Origin: Epiperipatus broadwayi
Taxonomy: Eukaryota > Onychophora > Udeonychophora > Euonychophora > Peripatidae
DNA length: 64,000 bases
Assembly: GCA_028023455.1 (NCBI GenBank)
Contig: JAQFVV010012416.1
Span: 4,321,594 to 4,385,593 of the forward strand
Reading direction: 5' to 3'
Positions 13,736 to 25,439 of the stretch are shown here, piece after piece. Made by a program: the position numbers and the translations under genes. The first letter of the stretch is position 1, and each line of letters begins with the position of its first letter. The notes beneath the pieces are model-generated. The model ran no database searches, had not been told where the DNA came from, and saw nothing but the letters and a program-made list of their open reading frames with translations.

Positions 13736-15576
13736 ATTATATTATTTGCATTATTGAAACAAAAACGCAACATAAGTAATGAAAATATATTTGTGATTGT
13801 CTCTCTCTACATATATATCTAAAAATATTGTCAGATCTATCATTTGTTTAATTTTTCATATCCATTATCATTGACAATTTTATTCTTTCCAGCTTTTCAA
13901 GCATCACATTCTTCTCTAATGAATCAGATCAGGTGTTCCCAGTCTTTTTGGTCTCCATACTCTCTTGGTTTTAAATAAATTATCCAATACCCCTATTCAT
14001 TATAAAAAAAATCAGCAGTTGGTGAGTATACTATGCAGTATGGCTTACACATATGCAAGAGGGTCAGATTCCATGGAGATGAGCCTCAAAGGAGTTGCTG
14101 ATCTGCAAATTTTACTAACTATCTTGAATCTTAATGGGCATTTTGAGTTATCAGATCTTGCAGTATGAAAAAAGCCTATGTCACCTCGCTGTATCCATAT
14201 CCAAAAAGAGGTCTGAAATGTTGCTGATGTGGCTGACAGACAATAGTAACATGAAATAGCCTGGAAATGTTGATTAACTTTTTTTTGCAATATATTAATA
14301 GCAGAATATATTTATTTACCTGCTATTCACCAATACCCCGTTTTCCTATCATTGCTTTTATTTTAAGACATGTTCAGTATTTATCCCAAGAGAAAATCCA
14401 GGTTCTTGATTCTGTTGATATCAAACAAATAGCACCTATATTATTATTGAAATATCATATAATTTACAAAATAACAATACATGGGGATTAATTTGTATTA
14501 TCATACCAGCTAGTAATCACTGATTACTCTTTATTACATTATGTAGGCTAGATGAAGCTGCTGTTGTTTACAATACTGTTCGAAAATCAAGTGATATTGT
14601 ATTGGTACAATAATACAAATCATTAGTAATTGCACAAAATAATATATTGTATGTAATAGTTGATCATTGATAATATACTGCATGGTTTAGAACATTAATA
14701 AATGAATGATAAACTCAAAAGCTAAAACGATTGTGGTCGTACTTTCTATGCTTGGGAATCATTTGATCAACCACTCGACTATTTTTTTTTTAATTTCATC
14801 ATTAATAATTGCACAAAACTAAATCTTTTTATTATCATATTTTTACAAAAGTTTGTACCACATAGGTTTATCTCGTATATTACTCAAACTATTATCGGAT
14901 TTTTACATACAATTACAGTATTAAATTATATTTTCTCCGTTAATATTTTCTGAAAAGAAAGATTTAAGGATTATATTTATTGAGTCTTTATCTTTAAACA
15001 CAATCCCCCCCCCCTTCCCAATATCTTCGCTTTTCAAAAATGATTAATTTTTATACTGTACTTAGTCAACTAAAAGTAATTTCTTTGAAAGCAGAATAGG
15101 CAACTCTTATTCGATTTAAAATATCCGTGAAGGGAGAGGGGTTAAATGTAACGCATTTTTTATATCGCAATGCTCTCTCAAGTTAGTTAATTATCAAATA
15201 TTTTTTGTGTTGTTTCCTTTTATAAATGATGCAAAATTGATGTATACAAGATTTATTAATTTTTAATAAAATGAACTGTAATTTAAAAAGTAATTTCGTA
15301 AAAAAAAAAAAAAAATGCAGTTGATTTTTATTTTATCTCTGCACATCCCTATCAATTAAAATTCCTTGTGCGGTTTAACTTGGGAATGTGGATCCAAGGA
15401 ACAATTCCTATGCTGGCGCTTCCGGCGGTTGAGCGTCGATCTATCTAACAACTGTTTATTGATATACATTGTTGTTATTACCTCCATCATCTCAACCACA
15501 CCATTCCACCCTCTATCGCAACATCTCATCCATTATCACACTATTCATGCATTTTTCAAACATTTTTCATTTATTC
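13736..15576. other. Mostly AT-rich; one possible hAT end and one GC pocket
   Basis: At about 13929 the sequence CAGGTGTTCCCAGTCTTTTTGG resembles a hAT-type terminus (CAGGGGTTCCCAACCTTTTTGG). No matching right end or duplication was found. Overlapping frames at 13965-14168 (+) and 14045-14290 (-) have no known motif. A run of A at 15300-15315 precedes a small GC- and CpG-richer pocket (15366-15460) of unknown nature. Confidence 0.4.
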
Positions 15577-15646
15577 AATGAGTTAGAAGTATCAAACACC
15601 CAAACCTCCACCATTCCTACGTTAACAGAGTGTGATATAAGTTTTT
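15577..15646. repeat. 70-bp direct repeat, left copy
   Basis: Starts CAATGAGTTAGAAGTATC and ends GTGATATAAGTTTTT. A copy with roughly 10 differences lies at 16069-16138 in the same orientation. The pair brackets about 420 bp that includes an RTE 3' fragment. Confidence 0.8.
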
Positions 15647-15796
15647 GGGGTGGTGGATGTTTTTGATAAGGATAAAAGATAAACTATGCAAGCAAAAATG
15701 CTTTATTTCTAGAGGAATAAGAATTATATACAATGACAGATTTTAAAATAGATCTAGATAATATATAAAAATATTGATTTAAACAAAATCATGTAG

Positions 15797-16066
15797 AGTA
15801 TATCATCGTCATCATCAACCATTATCAATCCACTGCAGGATGAAGATCTCTTCAAGTTCAATCCATTTTCTCTGATCTTTAGCTTCTCTTCTCCACATTA
15901 CCTTGCACACTTTCTTGTTTCATCCATTCATCACACATGTGGTCTATTTCTGGGTCTTTTACAATCTCTTGGAATCCAGTTTAAGATTTCAATTGCCCAT
16001 CTATTATCATCTCTTCTAGCAATATGTCCAGCCAACTCCACTTCAGTCTTTTAATTTTTACAATTT
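15797..16066 (-). pseudogene. RTE-type LINE, 3' end of ORF2 (5'-truncated)
   Basis: Minus-strand translation gives ELAGHIARRDDNRW, then EILNWIPRDCKRPRNRP, then a shift and a tail region ending WIELEEIF-like. This is the conserved extreme C-terminus of RTE-clade endonuclease/reverse-transcriptase proteins (WAGHIAR..DNRW....W.P..GKR.RGRP..RW). It ends in a short (TGATGA)-like microsatellite at 15797-15815, as RTE 3' ends commonly do. Only the last ~80 codons are present, typical of 5'-truncated insertions. It has no catalytic domain and cannot move. Confidence 0.8.
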
Positions 16067-16068
16067 TC

Positions 16069-16138
16069 AATGAGTTAGAGGTATTAAACACTTAAACCGC
16101 TGCCATTCCTATGTTAACAGAATGTGATATAAGTTTTT
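16069..16138. repeat. 70-bp direct repeat, right copy
   Basis: Second copy of the repeat at 15577-15646. It begins directly after the RTE fragment. Confidence 0.8.
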
Positions 16139-16793
16139 ATTTCAAATTTTTTGAATGAATGTATGTTTAGGGTAGATCAAATAGACTTAAATGAAGCTTA
16201 TATGATTGACAATAACTTAGTAATATATGTTTAATTACCTTATAGGTTTGTGTGATATTTAAAGCACAAAAACAGGTAGATTGAGCACACCTGCTATACC
16301 TTAGGTTCATTGATCAAGCAGAAATTGTTTGAAAAATTTACTAGAAATCAATCCAGAAACCTTTTGGGGCTTATATTTACCACTCTGTCACAATGCTACA
16401 CAGAGCATTAATAAAAGTTTGACATTACACATATAGCATTGAACACAAAATTAATAGATACCAAATCAATTATAAATAGTGATCATAGAAATTCACAATG
16501 CAAGCAATGATAAAGAGTCTTTATTTAAAAAATAATCCAATGATTAGTGATTTGGGAAGTTGTGAGATATTAAAGTACCAGAAGAAACACTGAGCTTTTC
16601 AAAAATCTTCAACTCTCAAATCCATCACTTTACCACTAAAACAATTGTTTATGGTCTCTCAAAGTCTTTTTAATCTTTGTAATGGCTTTAGTTTAATTAT
16701 ATTTTTTGTTATCAAAAAGAAATTATTTTCAACTAATAAATCAGATATAAATAATATGTGATTTATTTTAAAAATCATACGCAATCATCTTTT
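16139..16793. other. AT-rich stretch with one degraded S2 SINE-like segment
   Basis: At about 16590-16650 the minus strand reads TTTTAGTGGTAAAGTGATGG, which resembles the head of SINE family S2. The rest is featureless. Confidence 0.4.
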
Positions 16794-16895
16794 TTTTCTC
16801 ATATGTCAAAGCATTGACCGGGAAGTGAACCTGCAAACCTAGGACAACTGCTTGTAAGGCAGCTGTGCTGACCACTTGACCACCAACGCTTGACA
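16794..16895 (-). mobile_element. Minimal tRNA-derived SINE (S1), copy 2
   Basis: Minus strand reads GTCAAGCGTTGGTGGTCAAG, then GTCAGCACAGCTGCC, a hairpin with loop CTTACAA, then the B-box-like CAGGTTCACTTCCCGG, and GACATATGAG plus an A-rich tail. A 13-bp duplication GCARTCATCTTTT flanks it (16781-16793 and 16896-16908, one mismatch). The A and B boxes are both close to RNA polymerase III consensus. Confidence 0.87.
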
Positions 16896-16908
16896 GCAGT
16901 CATCTTTT

Positions 16909-17897
16909 ATCCATAAGAATTGTCAAATAAATGGAATATTTCAAATCAGTATAGAAGCTTATGTAATATTTTAATAAAACACCTTCAAGGATCATAGTTG
17001 AGTTGCAATTGATAGATAAGGAATTACTTTTACTTGCCTCTAATTTCTTAAGTAGATGTATAAAAAAACTCTAACACCAGTGAATTTGAAATTTAAATCA
17101 GCAAATATGATCACATGACATCATCCAAATCAGTTTCCAGTATAATTTATAAAGCAGGGTCAATTTTTATCATCTGCTGTTCTCACAAATACACAGTACA
17201 TACACAGTGTGAAATATACTTTTGACAGTATCAAATTTATCTTTTCTATAAAAGTCAATTCTTCAATTTTTGGAACATCTTATAAATGGTGGTTTGTCAA
17301 AGCAGTAATTTTGTATAACCTAGTTTGGATTAATCTTATTTTTTACAATTTAATTTTTCACAGCACCAATTTTATACCCATGTTTTTTTGCTGAATTTCT
17401 GTTTATCCACAGTTGTCTGTGGGCAGACTACTGACCTGGGACACTATCAGTCATGTGTGGCAAGCAGTAGACAGACTATATTATACTCTTAGTCTTTATA
17501 TCCAATACTTTACCTGTGATTATATTTTCAGACAATAAATGATGACTCAACTAAGGTTTGCATTTAACACACATCTTTCTGTAATGCACATAGTGAACAA
17601 ATTCATCATGGTCATACTTTAATATGATAATAGTAATTTATGACTTTCAATGCTGGCTTAAAGTTGTTTTACTAGTAAATTTAATATAAGCTTACCTTCT
17701 TGTAATGACTTCTGGTAGCTCTCAAGAAAGTTGTCTAGTTCTTGTTGTCACTGACAGCTCATCTCAATGGCTAATCAATAACTTCAATAACTCTGGTATT
17801 GTTTTGAGTTCCTAATAGATCTAAATACCTTTCACACAATAATCTGTGTTAAATCAGCAAGTATCACATGATCACATCTCCAATACTACCACATAAT
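16909..17897. other. AT-rich non-coding stretch
   Basis: No gene recognised. The 61-codon frame at 17209-17394 is featureless. Confidence 0.55.
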
Positions 17898-18500
17898 TGT
17901 TTATAAACAAAGCAAAGCAAAACTCCATATAGTAGTGCCACATGTGCTAAACAGAGTAATCAATGGATGCCAGAAGGCATGTGCATAAAATCCCTATCTA
18001 ATGCATACTCATCCAATATCCCCAGACTAGTTTCTGGCTTGTGGCCTTTGTCAGTAAGGAACTTTGGATCTGAGAGCACTGCATCTAGAACTTAGGATCC
18101 TGCCTAATAGGGTAGTGGTGGCTATGGTTGTTAAAAAGCCAAAGACACTAAAATGTATGGGTGCTGAACTGAGTTCAGACCCATATGAGTATATAGGCTA
18201 TTGAGCTTGGATTGAAAATATTTTTTGTGTTTTCAATTTCATGCTCATAGTTTTGTAGTTAAGTAGAGCTAAAAGGTGGTTGCTAGAGGGTTGCATTAGA
18301 TCCTAAGATCTAGATGCAGTGCTCTCAGATCCAAAGCTCCTCACTGATGAAGGCCACAAGCCAGAAACTAGTCTGGGGATATTGAATGAGTAGGCATTAG
18401 ATAGGGATTTTATGCACAAGCTTTCTGGCATCCATTGATTACTCTGTTTAGCAGAGGTGGCACTACTATATGGAGTTTTGCTTTGCTTTGTTTATAAACA
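17898..18500. mobile_element. 603-bp foldback element (family G), full-length
   Basis: Long inverted arms of about 200 bp (17898-18100 and 18298-18500) surround a loop of about 200 bp. Both ends carry the palindrome TGTTTATAAACA next to AGCAAAGCAAAACTCC. The arms contain GTAGTGCCAC, AGAGTAATCAATGGATGCC, CCCCAGACTAGTTTCTGGCT and GAGAGCACTGCATCTAGA, found in the other family members. ATAAT abuts both outer ends and may be a 5-bp target duplication, although such a short AT string could be chance. No coding sequence is present, so it is a non-autonomous DNA element. Confidence 0.85.
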
Positions 18501-19896
18501 ATAATCTGTGCTAGCTTAAAGTGGAAGTAATGCCACATGCTCCTTAAAAATATTATGTAGATTTGCATACCAGTGACATCGTATTTTTGGACAGTTTTCC
18601 TCTTATTTACTTTTTTTCTTAATGATTAATTTACCCAAACATATTGTAATGGACAGACATGCAAAACCAGCAAAAATAATCTTGAGAACCAAGCAATGAC
18701 CATCAACTCTCAAGTATGCATGTAACGTATATAAAACATTACCACAATCAATATAAAATCAAACATCATTATTTACAACCCTAGGATAATCTCCACTTGA
18801 CTACAGCCCCTGATGTTAACATACTACATCTTTTCTTATATCCCACTAAGGTCAAGAAACTCTTAAGCTATTTTAAAACTATAAATATATTGATTGCAGT
18901 AAAGAATACACAAATGCAGAGATATAGATTTATTCATGCACTGAAAAAAGTACCAATAACAAACAAAAATAATGTATAAATATTACAAAGGAATCAAGTC
19001 ATATATCACATGACCTAATTTAACAAGCTTGTTAAGAGATTATTTGTGAGCTCTATATATAACATGCATAAATATGTTTTGGTTGCTGATTATAAGAGTA
19101 ACTGTGAGCATCTTGCATGTGTTTGATCCCAGGATTGTTGCATGAATTATCCCATAGTTAAAAAGGGGTTTGAACATATTTACTTAAAAATGAAAGATGA
19201 GTTAAACATTATTAATAATTTATAACACAAGTTATTATTATTGTTGAAATATGTTTTAATTAGTTTCATATATCTCTATCCTCACACTCTCTGGTACACA
19301 ATGTGTGTGAAACATGGATGTGGTAATGTATTCAGAATTACCATAATCTCTGAATGAATATCTAGTTGCAACCTAGTTATATTTGATTAAATGCATGATT
19401 AAAGTGCTTGGTAAAGCTTGGTAAGAGTCAGCTTAAGAATTTGCCTACATCGGTAAGGGTACGTAAGTGTGAGTACTCCTCAAATCACGGCATTTTCATA
19501 ACCACAACAATATGGATATTATACATCAGGCCAAAAAAATATTTCACAAATACTACTAATATATAAAAAAATCATTGTGATGATAGGTTGTAATAATAAG
19601 AGTTATCTGGTAAATAAACACTATATGTAAAAAATATATATGCTGGAGTGAATTTGTTTTAAACCTGCAAGTCCTTTCCATATTGACTTTGTTTTAAACC
19701 CTCAAGTATTTTCCATATTAGATAGGTATAGATGGACATGACTGTTAAATGTCATATAAGTATTGGAGTTTTTATTTTTTTTAATACCACATGTTATAAC
19801 CTGTATTACTATTCAAAATTTGCAACAACTTCATAGCCACAGTCTCCATCTCCTGTTCATATCCATTACACTCATTTAATAAATGCAGTTTATTAT
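18501..19896. other. AT-rich non-coding stretch
   Basis: No gene or repeat recognised. The 60-codon frame at 18797-18979 has no motif. Confidence 0.55.
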
Positions 19897-20060
19897 CATC
19901 ATAAATTATCATTTTCAACCATTATTCATCCACTGCAAGATGAAGTCTCTCCAAATTTTCTCTGATATTTAATCTATCTTCTCCATATCACCTCAACACA
20001 CTTCCTTATTTTATCCAACCATCTCACTAGTGGTCTCCTTCTTTATTTCTCACATATTGC
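19897..20060 (-). pseudogene. RTE-type LINE 3' fragment
   Basis: Minus strand translates to RPLVRWLDKIRKCVEVIWRR and then a broken stretch, homologous to the end of the RTE frame at 48.2-48.5 kb (RSHVRWMYEIKKCASVMWRR). It ends near a (GAT)n-like tail. About 50 codons remain. Confidence 0.7.
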
Positions 20061-20709
20061 TGAGTTACATGGCTGCTAAAAAATCTTATTACTACTTCGA
20101 TATATATAAAACTACCATTATTATAGCATTCAATCTTTTATTATATTTTAATTTTTAATCCATGATTTTTATTACTCGATTGTCACACTTTTTTCTCATT
20201 GGACAAAACTATACAATTTTACTGAATTTTACTTCGAAATTTTAATAAAATTTTCTTGGAAAAAATAAATATATACAACAAATATAGAGATAAAGGCTTT
20301 ATTTAATCCTAACACTATGGTATCTTTAGCATGCTTTTGGCTACCTGGTAATCATAATCATAACAATAATTATATGAGGAACATGTGAAAGAATAAACGA
20401 GATAGGGGATTTGCATAAAATTTGAATGAAGAATGTAAATAAGTTCATTTAAATGAGTCACTTTTTTTTGTAAGGGAGATACAAGATTTTTTTTTTTGCT
20501 TATTGCATGTATGTTTTTGCAATATGCTGCATCTCTTTAACTTTACATTAAGCATCATTACTTTCAGAATCGATAATTCTGGCAGATGTAGGTTCAAAGC
20601 TGTGACCAAGTTTAAACTCTTGTTCAAAGAAAATAGATTTAGCCTCAATATTCACCTTAGCTCGATTATATTGATGTCTGCATACTATAAAGCTTTTCTC
20701 TATTATGTA
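20061..20709. other. AT-rich non-coding stretch
   Basis: No feature recognised. Overlapping frames on both strands (20445-20648, 20503-20724) are shadows without motifs. Confidence 0.55.
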
Positions 20710-20771
20710 TGTATTTTGAATTAAATAATAATTTATGTAATGTATTTTGAATTAAATAATAATTTATGTAA
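20710..20771. repeat. Exact 31-bp tandem duplication
   Basis: Two adjacent identical copies (20710-20740 and 20741-20771) of an AT-rich unit starting TGTATTTTGAATTAAATAAT. Confidence 0.9.
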
Positions 20772-21570
20772 TGCCATCACTCTAATATGTATGTGTGTGT
20801 AAATAATACATAATTCTACAGATGGTATACTTCACCTTGTAAATTATGTGATCTTTAGTGTTTGTTTATTGATATTTTTTACAATAGTTATGCAAATATG
20901 TTTTTCAAGTTCTCTTTTAAAAGGCAGATAAAGTAACTCAACATTGATTATTATGGCCAAATGACAATACTTAATCATCATCACCGCAGTTGGCCATTGC
21001 TTCTGCTTTGTCTCAGTTTATTTTAGCTCTCAATTATCGTGCTACGTGATAAACTCTAACAGCCCCTCCATCATTACATCATTAATATAGTTATATATAT
21101 TGTAATTAACATACGAGATATATTATGTTGCAAATTTCATTCACTTGATAAAAACTTGAACAATTTTTTTATTTTTTTCTAGTTATAAATATCTCTAAAA
21201 TTGTAAAAGTAAAAAAAAAACGTTTCACAACAAAACAACAGCAATAATTATAACAATAATAATTTGTTATATTAAAGGACAATATACTGTATATAAAATA
21301 AAACAAAAGAGAATAACTCCAAACAAGTAGAAATTTGTGTGAAGTGTTATTTATGAGTCACTAAATTCCAAAATATAAACAAAGATAAGAATATATATAT
21401 ATACATTAAATATATATAGTGAATAATTTTTCAATGATTAATACAATGATAAATTATAAATATAGGAAACAGCTGTCAAAATTAATTACACAATAAAAAA
21501 GAACGTATATACGTTAAACACATGCAAAATATGCAAATGTCAATACAATATTTTGAATACAAGTATATTT
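20772..21570. other. AT-rich non-coding stretch
   Basis: No feature recognised. Confidence 0.6.
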
Positions 21571-21870
21571 TTATATATATACTGGGAGTTTTAATGTAAT
21601 TATAGGGGATTGGACACAGACATTCAAACTTTCTTTAGCGATCCATTCTATGTCGTACAACCATACGCATGACCGCACACGTGCAAAAGATAAATGATCT
21701 CCAATATACATATTTCGTGCTGAACCAGCACTCAACAGTTGGTCCAAATCATCATCTCCCACACATATATGCAACCAGCGCTTGGTTTATATTGAGATAG
21801 CAAATCTTCAAACTTTAAATTAGTAAACAGGCTTCAATCTTCTCCACCCTCCAACTCTTCAGCCATCCAT
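21571..21870 (-). mobile_element. Family R dispersed element, copy 1
   Basis: Minus strand contains ATGGATGGCTGAAGAGTTGG, GATTGAAGCCTGT, GACCAACTGTTGAGTGCTGG, AGCACGAAATATGTATATTG, ATCATTTATCTTTTGCACG and, at the far end, GTCTGTGTCCAATCCCCTAT. All these blocks recur in the same order inside the element at 26007-26634. This copy is richer in CG dinucleotides and so looks younger or less decayed. The open frame at 21571-21774 reflects this and has no known domain. TIRs were not identified here. Confidence 0.75.
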
Positions 21871-22399
21871 GTTAATACAATAATAAATATAAAATATTAT
21901 TACAAGTAATACAATAACCAAATTTTCAATCATTTTAAAATATATATTAGCAATGTCTATTGAATAGTCAGCAACAAACGAATTAAATAGACTGATACCA
22001 TTGTAAGTGAATTGTCTAACAAGGTCAATCGAATATTAACACTTTATAATATTAAAATGAACAAAGACGATATATCAATAATCATACTATATTTATAAAG
22101 TTTAACAACAGACAATACACAATAATAAAAATTAATTTAATTGTTTATTTAATACTTACATCTACATCCAAATGTCAATTACAGATTGCACATAATATAT
22201 ACATAACAAGCGGATTAATTGGGGGGGGGGGGATCACTAATTAGATATATTTTAAAATTTTTGAAAATTAAGTTGAAAAAGGTTTTCATCATCAAAATCT
22301 AAATTGTAAGTACTGAAGTAAATGAAAAAAGGGGAGAAATTTCAAAATATCACATCTACAAATTTTATATTGTCAAGAATCCAAATGAAGTTTTGAAAG
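21871..22399. other. AT-rich stretch with a poly-G tract
   Basis: No gene. A run of G at about 22219-22232 is the only notable structure. Confidence 0.6.
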
Positions 22400-23320
22400 G
22401 CATGTTATAAGAAGTATTATTTTTGGTAATGACTGTGTATTAAAATTTCATATCTAGTTTTTACCCTAGCTAAAAAAAAATATATTACATCTTTCAGTTG
22501 ATAAAATTTAGAACATTTTTTGAAAACGAATTGTATTTTACTTATATCTCTTTTTAAATGTGGATTCCATAAAACTGATCTGAATTCCAAAATAGAAAGA
22601 ACCAAAAAAAGTTTATATATGATGGAGTATCCAAAAGCACTACCATGTTTTTTAATAATCCCATTGCCTTGAGGGCTTTATTTATTATTGATTCTACATG
22701 ATGATGAAAGCAGCCATTACTGGAACATATAATTCTAAGTCCCTGAATAGTATTAGCAGAGTTTATTTTAAGATCATTAATATAATATTTAAATTTCAGA
22801 TTTATTGGAGTAAGGTACAGAAGATCATTGTCCATAATGACTAATTTTCAAATTTTTCACACCATTTAGAAAACTCATAATGAAGCAATATACAATCATG
22901 ATAGAGTAAGTAGTTGTGTCTTAAAATCTTACAATCATCAGCATAACATAGGAAATGGGAGTATTATAGACAGATTTTGAGGTCATCAATGTATATATTA
23001 AAAAGTAAAGAAGCTAAAATATTATCTTAAGACATTTGAAGAAAATAATAATATTGGGAAGAAATTTGGCCATTAAACTTAAAAGCTGCTCTGGTTTTTA
23101 TAAAGAATTTAAACCAAAAAATTAGATTATTTGCTAGACCAAGGTTATAGAGCTTAGTAAGAAAGATCTTATGATCAACTTTATCAAAGGCTTTAGACAT
23201 ATCAAAATAGATAATATCCAATCTACTATTCTTCAATTGCTTGTGCAATGTGGTCATATATAGTAATGAGATTTGTTTCTATTGATTTATTTAGCACAGA
23301 ACCATTTTCTTCAAGTACCA
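22400..23320 (-). pseudogene. Non-LTR retrotransposon reverse transcriptase relic (Jockey/CR1-like)
   Basis: Minus strand translation, in shifting frames from 23320 downward, gives IIYFDMSKAFDKVDHKIF (RT palm motif A), then LLFNIYIDDL, then CYADDCKIL with the catalytic YADD encoded at 22934-22945. LKFKYYINDLKI..ANTIQGLRI follows, and finally an end resembling LEFRSVLWNPHLKRDISKIQ. This order (DFSKAFDKVDH, GPLLFLIYINDL, FADDTKIY, WSPHLKKDI) is that of Jockey/CR1-group LINE ORF2 proteins. The endonuclease domain upstream is not visible, so the copy is 5'-truncated. Stops and frameshifts make it non-functional, although the YADD box survives. Confidence 0.85.
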
Positions 23321-25439
23321 ATAATTTTCATATACTACTTTATAATAATAATGATGATAATATATATTTATATGTGGAGAATATGAACTTTTTATTTTTG
23401 CCATTAAACACATAATAAATTATTTAATACATTAAAGATATATTTGTAACAAATGGATTTTTTTTTAGATTTATAGCAAAGTTTGTTATTAAATCATGAA
23501 TTAAGTTCCAATGTAAAATTTTGCCAGAAAATTTTCCCAGACTGAAATCTCTCATTACACATGTATTTCAGAAATTGAGGTTGTTTCCATGGAATATATA
23601 TATATAGAGTGAGAGAGATATGTTGACCTGGGAAATTTTTCATACTAAACAGTACTTCAAGATTGAATATCAAACTATAAAATTTTAAAAAGTAATTAAG
23701 AACTATCATCAATATTTAACAAGCTTTTAATAACCAGCTAAACATAACTTTTAAAATGAACTTTTATCTGACTTATTAAAATTTCAAAATCAGTTATTAA
23801 TGTTTAATTTTATATATTTGAGTTTGCTAATTTAATTAAATAATTTCCATTTTCTTTATTAATATTTATTGACTAAATTATTTAAATATATTAAATTTAA
23901 GTTGGGTGTTGATAGCTACATAGATTCGTTAATGTTTATGTTTTGTTTTTTTTAAGATTTTCATATGCGTGAAATATATATATCGGTAAATATGACACCT
24001 CATGCTGAGTGTCCAAATGTATTTATTCATATATCTTTTAAGTTATTGGTGTTAATGTGGCACCTTATGATGAGTGCTATTGGGTTTATTGTAAATTTCC
24101 CTCTGCAATTCCATCAATAACTTTATATTTTAATCATTTATGTTTATTTTAAAGGGCTTTAATTTCAGGCTATTTGTCTCATGGTTGAGTCACTGCTGGT
24201 AGAGAAATATATAGGTGTTTATATCAATGTAATGTGAAGTGTGTTAGCATACAGGGCAACTGAATGCATGACCCCAAAGATGTAGTCATTGTGTTGCAAT
24301 GTACGCAGAGGTATTTCCTGCGATATTGATTTCCATTGGCTCTATGGATAGGGACTATAAGTCAGCAGATAGACCGCTCTCCCCCATATGTAGCATTTCT
24401 CTTTAATTATTTTATATACATGATTCCTTCGCCAGACAGATGCACATTCCTTTACTAGATGAGGATTATGTCCTTCAAATAATATCACGCTGTCAGATGC
24501 ACATTCCTGCCAGCATGGTTTTATGCTAGCATCTTCTTATTGCATTGGTTGCATCCGTATATCAGGAAGCAAGCGTTGGTTTAGCTATGAACTTTTAGTC
24601 TGAGATTGAATGATTGTTTTGAAAAGTTTTTAACTGAGAAATCTATGTATCCTATCTATACTCAACATTCTAAAGTAAAATTTATTAAAATGTCCATCTG
24701 TGTGGACTTTCTTAAATAATGATTTAAATTTTAAAAAAATAATAATCTAAATTTAAAATTAATATTAAAATCAAGATACATTTATTCCTCAATTTTAAAT
24801 ATTTATATATGTGCCATAATAATTGATTCTAAATTTTGAATTAATTATCATTTATTTTTTGTTTATTTTACCTTAGTTTTTTGTGTGTTATTACTGGCAG
24901 TGGTTTATTTTATTTTTAATATTAAAAATATATTTTTAGAATTTAAATATTTTTCTTTATTCAAATGCTTAAGAAGTACTTATTATAAATCTCTGCATCT
25001 CCTTGAGCTAGTGGTATGGGCTAATGGTCAATATAAAATAAAGTTGGATCTTAACAGTAAGTATCTGCCTACTATATAAATTTTCCAGGTTCCAATAGCC
25101 TAGTGGCACCTTGTATGGCAGATATGGTAAGACTCCAACTATCAAATACACCCCAACCATTATATTATCATGGTCAATTTAGTTGAAAGGTTAAACCATG
25201 ACTCACCATAATATATTCAGTTACATGCAAGTTGACTGCATTTAATTTTACAGATGACTTGACATGCAGTTTGTCTTTGGTATTGTTAATTAATTGGTTC
25301 GGTGATAGAGGGTTCGAAAGTTTACATTGAATTTGTCTTTGCAAATCTTTTTAAATTTGTGTTTATATATAGATGACCCTGTTTATTTTATTCATAGTTA
25401 AATTCTAAACATCAATATGATGATAAAAGGCATTAAATA
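23321..25439. other. Non-coding stretch, mildly GC-richer 24.2-24.6 kb
   Basis: No gene recognised. The 24.0-24.6 kb part is less AT-rich and may be an unrecognised old repeat. A ~50-bp block at 24824-24876 (starting TTCTAAATTTTGAATTAATT) also occurs at 31220-31265 and 37126-37180, inside the duplicated blocks, so that sequence is itself dispersed. Confidence 0.5.

Noticed and set aside
14045-14290. 81-codon frame overlapping a plus-strand frame
   Set aside because: No motif, and it lies in a region with a possible hAT end; more likely repeat-derived.
22219-22232. Poly-G run as a possible quadruplex or regulatory element
   Set aside because: A single homopolymer in featureless DNA. Similar runs occur in decayed repeats (543-554).
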